From: Acidimicrobiales bacterium
GTDB taxonomy: Bacteria > Actinomycetota > Acidimicrobiia > Acidimicrobiales > CADCSY01
Reading direction: 5' to 3'
DNA: 35,712 nucleotides
Assembly: GCA_030446545.1 (NCBI GenBank)
Contig: JAUJNB010000007.1
Coordinates: forward strand, 80,569 to 116,280
Shown: positions 14,388 through 21,154 of the stretch, piece by piece
Numbering within the stretch: the first letter of the stretch is position 1
Layout: each line of letters opens with the position of its first letter
The notes under the pieces: model-generated
Told to the model about the DNA's origin: nothing
Databases searched by the model: none
The model's input: the letters and a program-made list of their open reading frames with translations, nothing else
Program-made: the position numbers and the translations under genes

Positions 14388-14669
14388 TCAGCCCCACCCG
14401 CCGGCCACGGCAGGCACGATGGAGAGCTTGGCTCCGGCTCCGACCGGCGTCTCGAGGCCGCCCAGGTAGCGCACGTCCTCGTCGTCGAGGTACACGTTCA
14501 CGAACCGGTGCAGGCCCCCGCCCGGCGCCTTCAGATGGCTCGAGGTCCCCGGGAACTGGCGGACCACGTCGTCGACCACCTCTCCGACGGTGCCGCCCTC
14601 GGCGGATATCTCCGACAGGCCGCCGGCGTGGGTGCGCAGGATGGTGGGAAGGCGAACGCTGACCGACAC
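14388..14669 (-). CDS. cysO: CysO sulfur-carrier protein with Trp-Gly extension after the diglycine
   Basis: A 93-residue beta-grasp (ThiS/MoaD-like) sulfur carrier for cysteine synthesis. It aligns with mycobacterial CysO from the first residues (VSVRLPTILRTHAGG) through LHRFVNVYLDDEDVRYLGGL to LSIVPAVAGG. M. tuberculosis CysO ends at this diglycine, as I recall it. Here two further codons, TGG GGC, encode Trp-Gly before the TGA. Activation needs an exposed Gly-Gly carboxylate, so the tail must be cleaved, most likely by the adjacent JAMM protease. I chose the GTG at 14669 because GAGGTGAGGA lies just upstream at correct spacing and it matches the start of known CysO. Another GTG at 14681 is in frame. 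Confidence 0.9.
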   Translation of the reverse strand: MSVSVRLPTILRTHAGGLSEISAEGGTVGEVVDDVVRQFPGTSSHLKAPGGGLHRFVNVYLDDEDVRYLGGLETPVGAGAKLSIVPAVAGGWG

Positions 14670-14725
14670 GGGGATCCTCACCTCATGAGTGTTTCGGATG
14701 GTGACCGAGCAAATGTTGACCGAAC

Positions 14726-14739
14726 TCCTAAGGATTCTA
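14726..14739 (-). promoter_or_regulatory. Candidate cysO-cysM promoter with overlapping palindrome
   Basis: Read on the minus strand, TAGAAT (14734-14739) is a good -10 hexamer, predicting a start near 14727 and a leader of about 58 bases before cysO. The near-perfect palindrome TCCTAAGGA (14726-14734) sits on the predicted start site and could be an operator. The segment between mec and cysO is noticeably AT-richer than its surroundings. No convincing -35 element is visible. Confidence 0.45.
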
Positions 14740-14749
14740 ACCGTCCCGA

Positions 14750-15166
14750 CTACGCACCGGACAGGACGATCGCCACCTCGTCCACGGCACCGTCGGTGAT
14801 GCGGTAGCAACGGGCCTCGGGCTCGGGGTGGCGGAGCGAGACGATGAGGAAGTGCCAATCGCCGAGCAGGGCCGCCCGTTCCACGTCCGTGGGGGAGGGA
14901 TAGGCGTCGGTGTGGGTGTGGGAGTGCACGACGCCGACGATCTCCTCGCCCTCGCCCTCGTCTTCGAGCCGGCGCTCCACCCGGAGCAGTTCCCGCCCGT
15001 CGATGGCGTAGGTGCGGGCCGAGCGGTCGGCGTTGGGACAGGGCCAGAACCGCTCCACCGGCCCGCCGGGCAGGCCACTCAACAGCCCGCAGGCCTCCTC
15101 GGGCAAGCAGCGGTAGCTGTGGCCGACCATCTCGAGCCACTGCTGGCGGCGCAGGTGCAACACCAC
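14750..15166 (-). CDS. mec: Mec-type JAMM metallopeptidase
   Basis: A 138-residue JAB/MPN+ zinc metalloprotease. The catalytic glutamate is in LPEEACGLLSG near residue 24, and the JAMM zinc motif is HSHTHTDAYPSPTD, with the two histidines, Ser and Asp in order. In M. tuberculosis the orthologue releases cysteine from the CysO-cysteine adduct and regenerates the carrier. Here it lies directly upstream of cysO, and the CysO diglycine is masked by two residues. It may therefore also act as the maturation protease, as QbsD does for QbsE in Pseudomonas. The start is the first of two tandem GTGs at 15166. It is divergent from smpB across 20 bases. Confidence 0.92.
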   Translation of the reverse strand: MVLHLRRQQWLEMVGHSYRCLPEEACGLLSGLPGGPVERFWPCPNADRSARTYAIDGRELLRVERRLEDEGEGEEIVGVVHSHTHTDAYPSPTDVERAALLGDWHFLIVSLRHPEPEARCYRITDGAVDEVAIVLSGA

Positions 15167-15174
15167 GGCGAGGG

Positions 15175-15180
15175 TAGTCT
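15175..15180 (+). promoter_or_regulatory. Candidate -10 element giving a leaderless smpB transcript
   Basis: TAGTCT matches TANNNT and ends seven bases before the smpB GTG at 15187, which would place transcription start at or next to the start codon. No Shine-Dalgarno-like sequence precedes the GTG. Only 20 bases separate smpB from the divergent mec gene, so there is little room for a leader. Confidence 0.45.
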
Positions 15181-15186
15181 CGTCCG

Positions 15187-15666
15187 GTGGCGAAAGGTCC
15201 GGCCCACGGGCGCCAGATCGTGGCCAGCAACCGGCGGGCCCGCTACGACTACGACATCCTCGACACCTACGAGGCCGGCATCGTGCTCCAGGGCAGCGAG
15301 GTCAAGTCGCTGCGGGCGGCCAAGGTGCAGTTGTCCGACAGCTACGCCCACGTCACCGGCGGTGAGGTCTGGCTGAAGGGGGTGCACATCGCCCCCTACT
15401 CCTACTCCTCGGGCTTCGGGGGCCACGACCCCGAGCGGGAGCGCAAGCTCCTGCTGCGCCGCACCCAGATCGACGCCATCCGCCGTCGGGTGGAGACCGA
15501 CCATCTCGGCCTCGTCCCGCTGTCGGTGTACTTCCGCGACGGCCGAGCCAAGGTCGAGATCGCCCTGGCCCGGGGACGCAAGCGCCACGACAAGCGTCAC
15601 GCCATCGCCGCCCGTGACGTCCGCCGTGACGTCGACCGGGCCCTGGCCGGTGGTCGGGACCGCTAG
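15187..15666 (+). CDS. smpB: SsrA-binding protein SmpB
   Basis: A 159-residue tmRNA-binding protein needed to deliver SsrA to stalled ribosomes. Hallmarks are VASNRRARYDYDILDTYEAG, GSEVKSLRAAKVQLSDSYA, the aromatic YSYSSGFGGHDPERERKLLL, and the basic C-terminal tail ARGRKRHDKRHAI. The start is a GTG giving AKGPAHGRQI. It is followed after 31 bases by the tmRNA gene itself, so carrier protein and RNA are encoded together. Length and motifs are typical. Confidence 0.95.
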   Translation: MAKGPAHGRQIVASNRRARYDYDILDTYEAGIVLQGSEVKSLRAAKVQLSDSYAHVTGGEVWLKGVHIAPYSYSSGFGGHDPERERKLLLRRTQIDAIRRRVETDHLGLVPLSVYFRDGRAKVEIALARGRKRHDKRHAIAARDVRRDVDRALAGGRDR

Positions 15667-15675
15667 GAGGACCGG

Positions 15676-15681
15676 TACACT
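15676..15681 (+). promoter_or_regulatory. Candidate -10 element of the tmRNA promoter
   Basis: TACACT lies 16 bases before the mature 5' end of tmRNA at 15698, in the 31-base gap after smpB. The position suits a start a few bases upstream of the mature end, with RNase P trimming. No clear -35 element is visible, so ssrA may also be served by read-through from smpB. Confidence 0.4.
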
Positions 15682-15697
15682 GGCGGGACCCAGACAT

Positions 15698-16053
15698 GGG
15701 GGTGATCGGTTTCGACTTCGGTGGTCGAGACCAGTGAAGCGAGCCGTGGTCCCCGGATCCACGTAAAAGAGTCGGGACACATCAATAATTGCCAACGCAA
15801 ACAGCAATCTCGCACTCGCTGCCTAGGTAGCGATTGCGACGTCCGCCCGCTCTCGGCCCTGCGGGGCGGAACCGGACGTCATCAAGCGGGGCTCACCTCT
15901 CGGTAGGGTCAGCGGACCGGGAGGGACACCAAGCTGACTACGGCGGTCGCCGAGTGCCGGTGACGTGCGACCGCCCGACAATCGCCACCGGCTGCGCTCG
16001 GAGAAGCCTGGTTGAGAAGCTGAAGGACGCGGGTTCGATTCCCGCCACCTCCA
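15698..16053 (+). ncRNA. ssrA: tmRNA (ssrA), one-piece, tag ANANSNLALAA
   Basis: The 5' end GGGGGTGATCGGTTTCGAC is the tmRNA signature. The 3' end has the T-arm GCGGGTTCGATTCCCGC followed by CACCTCC, which pairs with the 5' GGGGGTG (one G-U) to form the acceptor stem, then a discriminator A at 16053. CCA is not encoded; AGA follows. The tag frame is read from GCC at 15791 to TAG at 15824-15826: Ala-Asn-Ala-Asn-Ser-Asn-Leu-Ala-Leu-Ala-Ala, 11 residues with the usual LALAA degradation signal. Resumption at the GCA at 15797 would shorten it by two residues. Total length is 356 bases. smpB lies directly upstream. Confidence 0.95.
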
Positions 16054-16055
16054 AG

Positions 16056-16084
16056 AGTGCTCAGGGGCCACCCAGAGCATTGTT
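16056..16084 (+). terminator. Intrinsic terminator of tmRNA
   Basis: AGTGCTC pairs with GAGCATT (one G-U) and, inside an A/A mismatch, GGG pairs with CCC over the loop GCCA. The stem starts three bases after the tmRNA end and runs into a short T-rich stretch (TTGTT). Position and shape fit an intrinsic terminator. Confidence 0.65.
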
Positions 16085-16421
16085 GGAGGTGTTTCCGGTG
16101 CCTTGACTGCGCGCGAGATTGCTTCCGCCCGAGCTACGGCGTCAGTCGCACGTATGCCGTTGTCGGAGCGCACAGCGCCACCACCGATCAACGGCCTGCC
16201 TCCGTCTCCGCACCCCGCCAGCATCCGGAGGACGAAGAGGCCGGCGAGCAGGCGGGCACGACGGCGAGGAACAGACGGGCGGGACAACCTCAGGAGTTGG
16301 TGGCCGGGACCGACGAGAACCCGATAATTCAGGCGACGGTGCGGTTCCACTCGCCGGGGCGTTTCGTGGGGGGCCGCTCACCGCAGGGGATCCATCACCG
16401 GTGCCGGGGTACCGTCCATCG
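16085..16421. other. Intergenic stretch without a convincing gene
   Basis: Between the tmRNA terminator and the beta-phosphoglucomutase-like gene I see no supported coding region. A minus-strand frame in this stretch contains a lipobox-like LAGC preceded by hydrophobic residues (ARLLAGLFVLRMLAGC). It has no good ribosome site and continues into the antisense strand of tmRNA, so it is either spurious or the truncated remnant of a lipoprotein gene. No repeat of the tmRNA 3' end that would mark an integrated element was seen here. Confidence 0.4.
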
Positions 16422-17185
16422 ATGACTCCCCACTCGATGGTCGCGCCCCCCGTACCCGAGGGCATCGCCGCCTGCCTCTTCGACCTCGACGGCGTGTTGA
16501 CCCAGACCGCCGCAGTGCACGCCGAGGCGTGGAAGGAGATGTTCGACGACTTCTTGGCCGAGCGAGCCGAGCCGTCTGGTGCCACCTTCCGCCCGTTCGC
16601 CGTGCCGGCCGACTACGCGGAACACGTCGACGGCAAGCTGCGCCAGGACGGCGTCCGATCCTTTCTGGAGTCCCGAGGCCTCGCCATCCCCGAAGGTGAG
16701 CCGACCGACGCGGCAACGGCGGAAACGGTGCACGGGCTGGGAGCTCGCAAGAACGAGCTCGTCCTCGAGCTCATCCGCACGCAGGGCGTCGATCTCTACG
16801 AGACGTCGGTCCGGTTCGTGGAGGTCGTGCGCGACGCCGTCTCCCCCGGGCGGTCGTCTCGGCCAGCAAGAACTGCCAGGAGGTGCTGGCCGTCACCGGC
16901 ATCGAGGGCCTGTTCGACGTGCGCGCCGACGGTGTCGTGGCCGAGGAGGAAGGTCTGCGAGGAAAACCTGCGCCCGACATGTTCCTGGCCGCAGCCCAGG
17001 CTCTGGGAGTCGGCCCCGCCTCGGGCGCGGTGTTCGAGGACGCCGAGGCCGGCGTCGCCGCCGCCCGGGCCGGTGCCTTCGGATGGGTCGTGGGCGTGGA
17101 CCGCACCGGACATGCCGACGCCCTGCGCCGCCATGGCGCCGACATCGTGGTCGGCGACCTCGGCGAGCTGCTGGGGGAACGGTGA
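16422..17185 (+). CDS. Beta-phosphoglucomutase-like HAD enzyme, one frameshift
   Basis: A HAD-superfamily phosphosugar mutase predicted to convert beta-glucose 1-phosphate to glucose 6-phosphate. The nucleophile motif is [20 protein letters not shown] near residues 22-40. The cap domain includes [21 protein letters not shown]. After the break, the second half carries [11 protein letters not shown] and [15 protein letters not shown]. The frame changes once near 16845, at a run of five C then three G. Restoring one C gives the expected strand [12 protein letters not shown]. Total length after correction is about 254 residues, normal for the family. The stop overlaps the next GTG in a GTGA. Pairing with a GH65 phosphorylase supports the assignment. 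The break looks like a homopolymer sequencing error. Confidence 0.85.
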
Positions 17186-19534
17186 TCGGCCCCGACGTGT
17201 TCCCGGTCGAGCCGTGGGCCGTCACCGAACGGGAGCTTCGGCTCGACCACCTGGCCCGAACGGAGTCGATCTTCGCCCTGTCCAACGGGCACATCGGGTT
17301 GCGGGGCAACCTTGACGAGGGTGAGCCCCACGCCGTGCCCGGCAGCTACCTCAGCGGCTTCTTCGAGGCAGTGCCCCTCCCCTACGCCGAAGGCGGCTAC
17401 GGCTACCCGGAGGAGGGCCAGTCACTGATCGACGTGACCAACGGCAAGCTCGTGCGCCTGCTGGTGGACGACGAGCCCTTCGACGTCCGTTACGGAACGC
17501 TTTCGCACCACGAGCGGGTGCTCGACCTGCGCAGCGGGGTCCTGCGGCAACGTGGAGTGGACCTCGCCTGCCGGGCAGGGCGTCAAGGTCAGCTCCACCC
17601 GGCTGGTCTCGTTCGTGCAACGGTCCGTCGTGGCCATCTGCTACGAGGTGGAGGCGGTCGGCGACTCGGCCCGCATCGTGGTCCAGTCGAGCCTGGTGGC
17701 CAACGAGCCGGTCGCCGAGGGGACCGACGACCCGAGAGCGGCCGCCGCCTTGCGGGCCCCCTCGTCGCCGAGCACCACGCCCACCACGCCCTCAAGGCCG
17801 CCCTCGGGCACCGGGACGCGCCGCAGCCGGTTGGGTCTGGCCGCCGGCCTTGATCACGTGGTCCACGGGCCGGACACGACCGTGACCACGGCCGACAGCG
17901 AGGAGGATCTGGCCCGGGTCACCATCAGCACCGAGCTGGCCCCGGGCGAGAAGCTGACGGTGGTCAAGTTCCTGGCCTACGGGTGGTCGAGCCGGCGCTC
18001 GATGCCGGCCCTGCGCGACCAGGTCGACGCCGCCCTGGCCGCGGCCAAGCGCACTGGCTGGGACGGCCTGAAAGCCAGCCAGCGGGAGTACCTCGATGAC
18101 GTGTGGGGGCGGGCCGACGTGGAGCTCGAGGGCGACGAGCAGATGCAGCAGGCCCTTCGCTTCGCCCTCTTCCAGGTCGTCCAGGCCGGCGCCCGCACCG
18201 AGGAGCGGGCCATCCCGGCCAAAGGCCTCACCGGCCGCGGCTACGACGGCCACAGCTTCTGGGACATGGAGAGCTATACGCTCCCGGTGCTCACCTACAC
18301 CGTCCCCGAGGCGGCCCGGGACGCGCTGCGGTGGCGCCACTCCACGCTGGAGCTGGCCCAGGGCCGGGCCCGGGAGCTGGGGCTGAAGGGTGCCACCTTC
18401 CCCTGGCGGACCATCCGGGGCGAGGAGTGTTCGGGGTACTGGCCGGCGGGCACGGCTGCCTTCCACGTCAACGCCGACGTGGCCGATGCCGTACGCCGTT
18501 ACGTGAAGGCGACCGGCGACACCGAGTTCGAGCACGGCCCCGGCTTCGACCTGTTGGTGGAGACGGCGCGCCTGTGGCGATCGCTCGGCCACCATGACGC
18601 CGAAGGCTGCTTTCGCATCGACGGGGTGACCGGGCCGGACGAGTACTCGGCCCTGGCCGACAACAACGTGTTCACCAACCTCATGGCGGCCCGCAACCTC
18701 GACGCCGCCGCCGACGTGGCCACCAGGTATCCCGAGCGGGCCGCCGACCGCGGTGTCGACCAGATCGAGATCACCTCGTGGCGCCGGGCGTCGAGCGCCA
18801 TGGTCATCCCCTTCGACGAGAAGCTGGGGGTGACGGCCCAGTCGGAAGGGTTCACGCGGTACCGCCAGTGGGACTTCGAGGCGACCGAGACGGGCACCTA
18901 CCCCCTCCTGCTGCACTACCCCTACTACCTCCTGTACTCCAGCCAGGTGGTGAAGCAAGCCGACCTGGTCTTCGCCCTGTACACCTGCGGTGATCAGTTC
19001 GACGCCGAACAGAAGCGGCGGGACTTCGACTACTACGAGGCCATCACGGTGCGGGATTCGTCGCTCTCGGCCTGCATCCAGGCCATCGTCGCCGCCGAGG
19101 TGGGCCACCTGGACCTGGCTTCCGACTACTTCCGGGAGACCGCCCTGGTCGACCTGCGGGACATCCCCGGCAACACCGCCGACGGGCTGCACCTGGCCTC
19201 GCTCGCCGGCGCCTGGCTGGTTGCGGTGGCCGGGTTCGGAGGGATGCGCGACCACGGTGACACGCTGGCGTTCTCGCCCCGCCTGCCTCCGAGCACCACC
19301 AGGATGTCCATCCGGCTTCTCTACCGGGGCCGGCGCCTACGCATCGAGGTGGGCCCGGGCACCACCCGCTACGAGCTCCTCAGTGGGGACCCCTTGGAGC
19401 TCCTGCACTTCGGCGCGCCGGTCACGGTGGCGCCGGGAACCCCGACCGTCCTCGCCTGCCCCGACGAGATGCCACCTTCTTCGGTCGAGCCGCCGCCCGA
19501 ACGAGAGGCGTTGCGCCGCGGCGTCGGTGGGTGA
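17182..19534 (+). CDS. GH65 family disaccharide phosphorylase, three frameshifts
   Basis: An inverting phosphorylase of glycoside hydrolase family 65, which cleaves maltose, trehalose, kojibiose or a related alpha-glucoside with phosphate to beta-glucose 1-phosphate plus sugar. The N-terminal domain starts [21 protein letters not shown]. The catalytic barrel has [19 protein letters not shown], the general acid in [15 protein letters not shown] (Glu near residue 487), and the phosphate-site region [12 protein letters not shown]. Corrected length is about 784 residues, the family norm. Frame changes occur near 17550 (extra base), 17755 (missing C in a C-run) and 17818 (extra G). Reading between the last two in the other frame gives [18 protein letters not shown], as expected. 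Substrate cannot be told by eye. It starts at a GTG overlapping the mutase stop. Confidence 0.88.
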
Positions 19535-19660
19535 GCGGCTCCGGCGGCCGAGTTTCTCGACTGCTGGCCGTTCGCCCGTCGCCGTCCCTGGAGCCGGGGC
19601 GGCGTCTGCGGTTCCGGGGCGTTGCCACCGGGGCTCACGGTTCAGCCGCAGACCATGGTC

Positions 19661-19693
19661 GAGGGGTCCTCACCCCCGCAGGGGAGGGACCTC
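19661..19693. terminator. Hairpin in the convergent GH65/beta-helix gap
   Basis: GAGG pairs with CCTC and, past a GG bulge, TCC pairs with GGA. Inside, the C-run and G-run of ACCCCCGCAGGGG can also pair. This gives a stable imperfect hairpin in the 266-base gap between convergent genes. It could terminate transcription from either side; no clear T-run is present. Confidence 0.35.
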
Positions 19694-19732
19694 GCCCTCG
19701 AGAGGTCACCCTGCGAGTCGACACGACGACGA

Positions 19733-19764
19733 CGTAGCCACTGCGACTCGTAGCCACTTCGACT
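19733..19764. repeat. Two 16-base tandem repeats
   Basis: CGTAGCCACTGCGACT (19733-19748) is followed directly by CGTAGCCACTTCGACT (19749-19764), one mismatch in 16. It lies in the gap between the GH65 gene and the convergent beta-helix gene, where no open reading frame of note was seen. Function is unknown. Confidence 0.6.
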
Positions 19765-19800
19765 GGTCTTGGGGCCTTTCCCTACTCCCGCCTCTAGTCG

Positions 19801-20880
19801 TCAGCCCTCTGTGCAGGGCGGCGAGGCGGTTTCGTGGGCGTTGTTCCTCCAGAGGTTGTTGTCGCACGGAGGGTTGACATTGGAGTCGTAGAGGTCCAAG
19901 AAGCCATTGCCGCTGGTGGTGTTGTCCAAGATGCGGTTGTCACGACCGTTGGGGGGCGGAAGGGACCCGGGGGGAGCGATGGATCGTCGCCCCACGCTGA
20001 TGCCGTCTCGAGCGTTGTCGACGGAGGTGTTCCGTGAGATCTCGTTGTCGAAGCCGAAGACCCGGATGCCGTCACCCCGCACTGCGCCACGAAAGCCGTT
20101 GGCCTCGACCTGGTTGCGCGAGAGCGTGTTGCCGTTGGCTCGGCCGAACAACGAGATGCCGTCGAGCCCGTTGCCCCGAACGACGTTCCTGGTGATCACG
20201 TTGCCGGGGCCTACGTCGGGTTCCAGTCGGATGCCGTCGTTGTCGCAGAAGACACGGCCGGTCACCGGGTTGCGTCGACACTCGATGTTGTCCTCCACCT
20301 GGTTCCCGGCGATGACGTTGTCCTCGGCAGGGCCGGACGGGAACGGATGATCGGCATCGGACCGCTCGAACAGGCCGATACCTGAGAACGGCCCGTTCCT
20401 GCGCGCGATGTTGTTCAGGATGTGATTCCCCGAAGAGGCCTGGATGGCGATGCCGTCCCCGTAGAGCGTCCCAGGGGAGGGAGGGTGCCCTTCAGAGGCA
20501 CCGATGTTGTCCTCGGCCGTCACACGAATGACCGTGTTCTTGCCCCCGCCACGGATGACGACCCCACCGTCGAAGTCGCTCACGGTTCCGTTGAGCACCC
20601 TGACGTCTCGGCGCTCACTCAGGAAGATGCCGGCCCCGTCACCAGGCTCCGGCGTCCCGAACACCCGATGGCCGTTGAGGTTGAGCGTGATGCGATCAGC
20701 TCCGATGATGATGCCATTGTCGGGACAGGGCCCGATGTCGCTGTGGAGCGTGGTGCTTTGCGTGATGGTCTGGCCGCACCCCAGGTGATCGGCGCTGGCG
20801 CCAGGAACCAGCACCAGACTGGTCATCGCCATCGTCGTGGCCACAAGTGCGGCCGTGCTTCCCGCCCGTCTCGCGAACAT
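19801..20880 (-). CDS. Secreted right-handed parallel beta-helix protein
   Basis: A 359-residue exported protein. The ATG at 20880 is preceded by GGGAGGCAGGGAG and starts a signal peptide: MFARRAGS, a hydrophobic core (AALVATTMAMTSLVLV), and a probable cleavage after GASA. The remainder is a ladder of short repeats of the NosD/pectate-lyase-like PbH1 type with recurring G-N-x-I and N-x-I/V units, for example NHILNNIARRNG, NVIAGNQVEDN, NVITRNVVRGNGLDGI and NTLSRNQVEANGF. Cysteine pairs are near both ends (LGCGQ ... GPCPD; PPCDN ... PPCTEG), suggesting disulfide caps. No catalytic signature of a named polysaccharide lyase is evident. A role in binding or modifying an extracellular polysaccharide is an inference from fold and from the sugar-rich neighbourhood. 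The frame is fully intact, unlike most genes around it. Confidence 0.87.
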   Translation of the reverse strand: MFARRAGSTAALVATTMAMTSLVLVPGASADHLGCGQTITQSTTLHSDIGPCPDNGIIIGADRITLNLNGHRVFGTPEPGDGAGIFLSERRDVRVLNGTVSDFDGGVVIRGGGKNTVIRVTAEDNIGASEGHPPSPGTLYGDGIAIQASSGNHILNNIARRNGPFSGIGLFERSDADHPFPSGPAEDNVIAGNQVEDNIECRRNPVTGRVFCDNDGIRLEPDVGPGNVITRNVVRGNGLDGISLFGRANGNTLSRNQVEANGFRGAVRGDGIRVFGFDNEISRNTSVDNARDGISVGRRSIAPPGSLPPPNGRDNRILDNTTSGNGFLDLYDSNVNPPCDNNLWRNNAHETASPPCTEG

Positions 20881-21154
20881 CTCCCTGCCTCCCAGCCTCG
20901 GTCGAACCTGACGCCGCATTCTCATGCTGCGGTACCTTGCCAGGCAATAGGTGTTCTCGACAGTTATCTCTGCTTCCGTTCCCCTAGCAAGGAGAGGCCA
21001 AGTAGATGCTGTAAACACTTACGGCCATCGTTCGCGAGATGTGCAAGACTGCACAGGCGATCGTTCCTCCACGACAGCGTGCCGATTCCGTGCCGTTCCG
21101 CCAACTTCCCATTCCGCCCATACCTTTCGCCGGCGAGGTGCCGTGCGGTCCGCG
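20881..21154. promoter_or_regulatory. Divergent regulatory region with two palindromes
   Basis: This 274-base gap separates the divergent beta-helix and ABC genes and is AT-richer than its flanks. It contains a perfect palindrome, TTGCCAGGCAA (20937-20947), which extends as ACC...AGGT with one bulge. It also contains an imperfect palindrome, TGTAAACACTTAC (21010-21022), with GTAA and TTAC arms. Either could be an operator for a shared regulator. No regulator gene is adjacent, and I could not fix -35/-10 pairs with confidence. Confidence 0.4.

Noticed and set aside
15823..16350. Minus-strand frame including a lipobox and the string WRWRESNPRPS
   Set aside because: Much of it is antisense to tmRNA, and WRESNPRPS-like strings are a known product of translating tRNA-like 3' ends backwards. 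The lipobox part alone is too weak to call.
16422..19534. Programmed ribosomal frameshifting in the phosphorylase and mutase genes
   Set aside because: Breaks are many, of both signs, at unrelated sites, and not accompanied by slippery-site plus stem structures. Read error explains them better.
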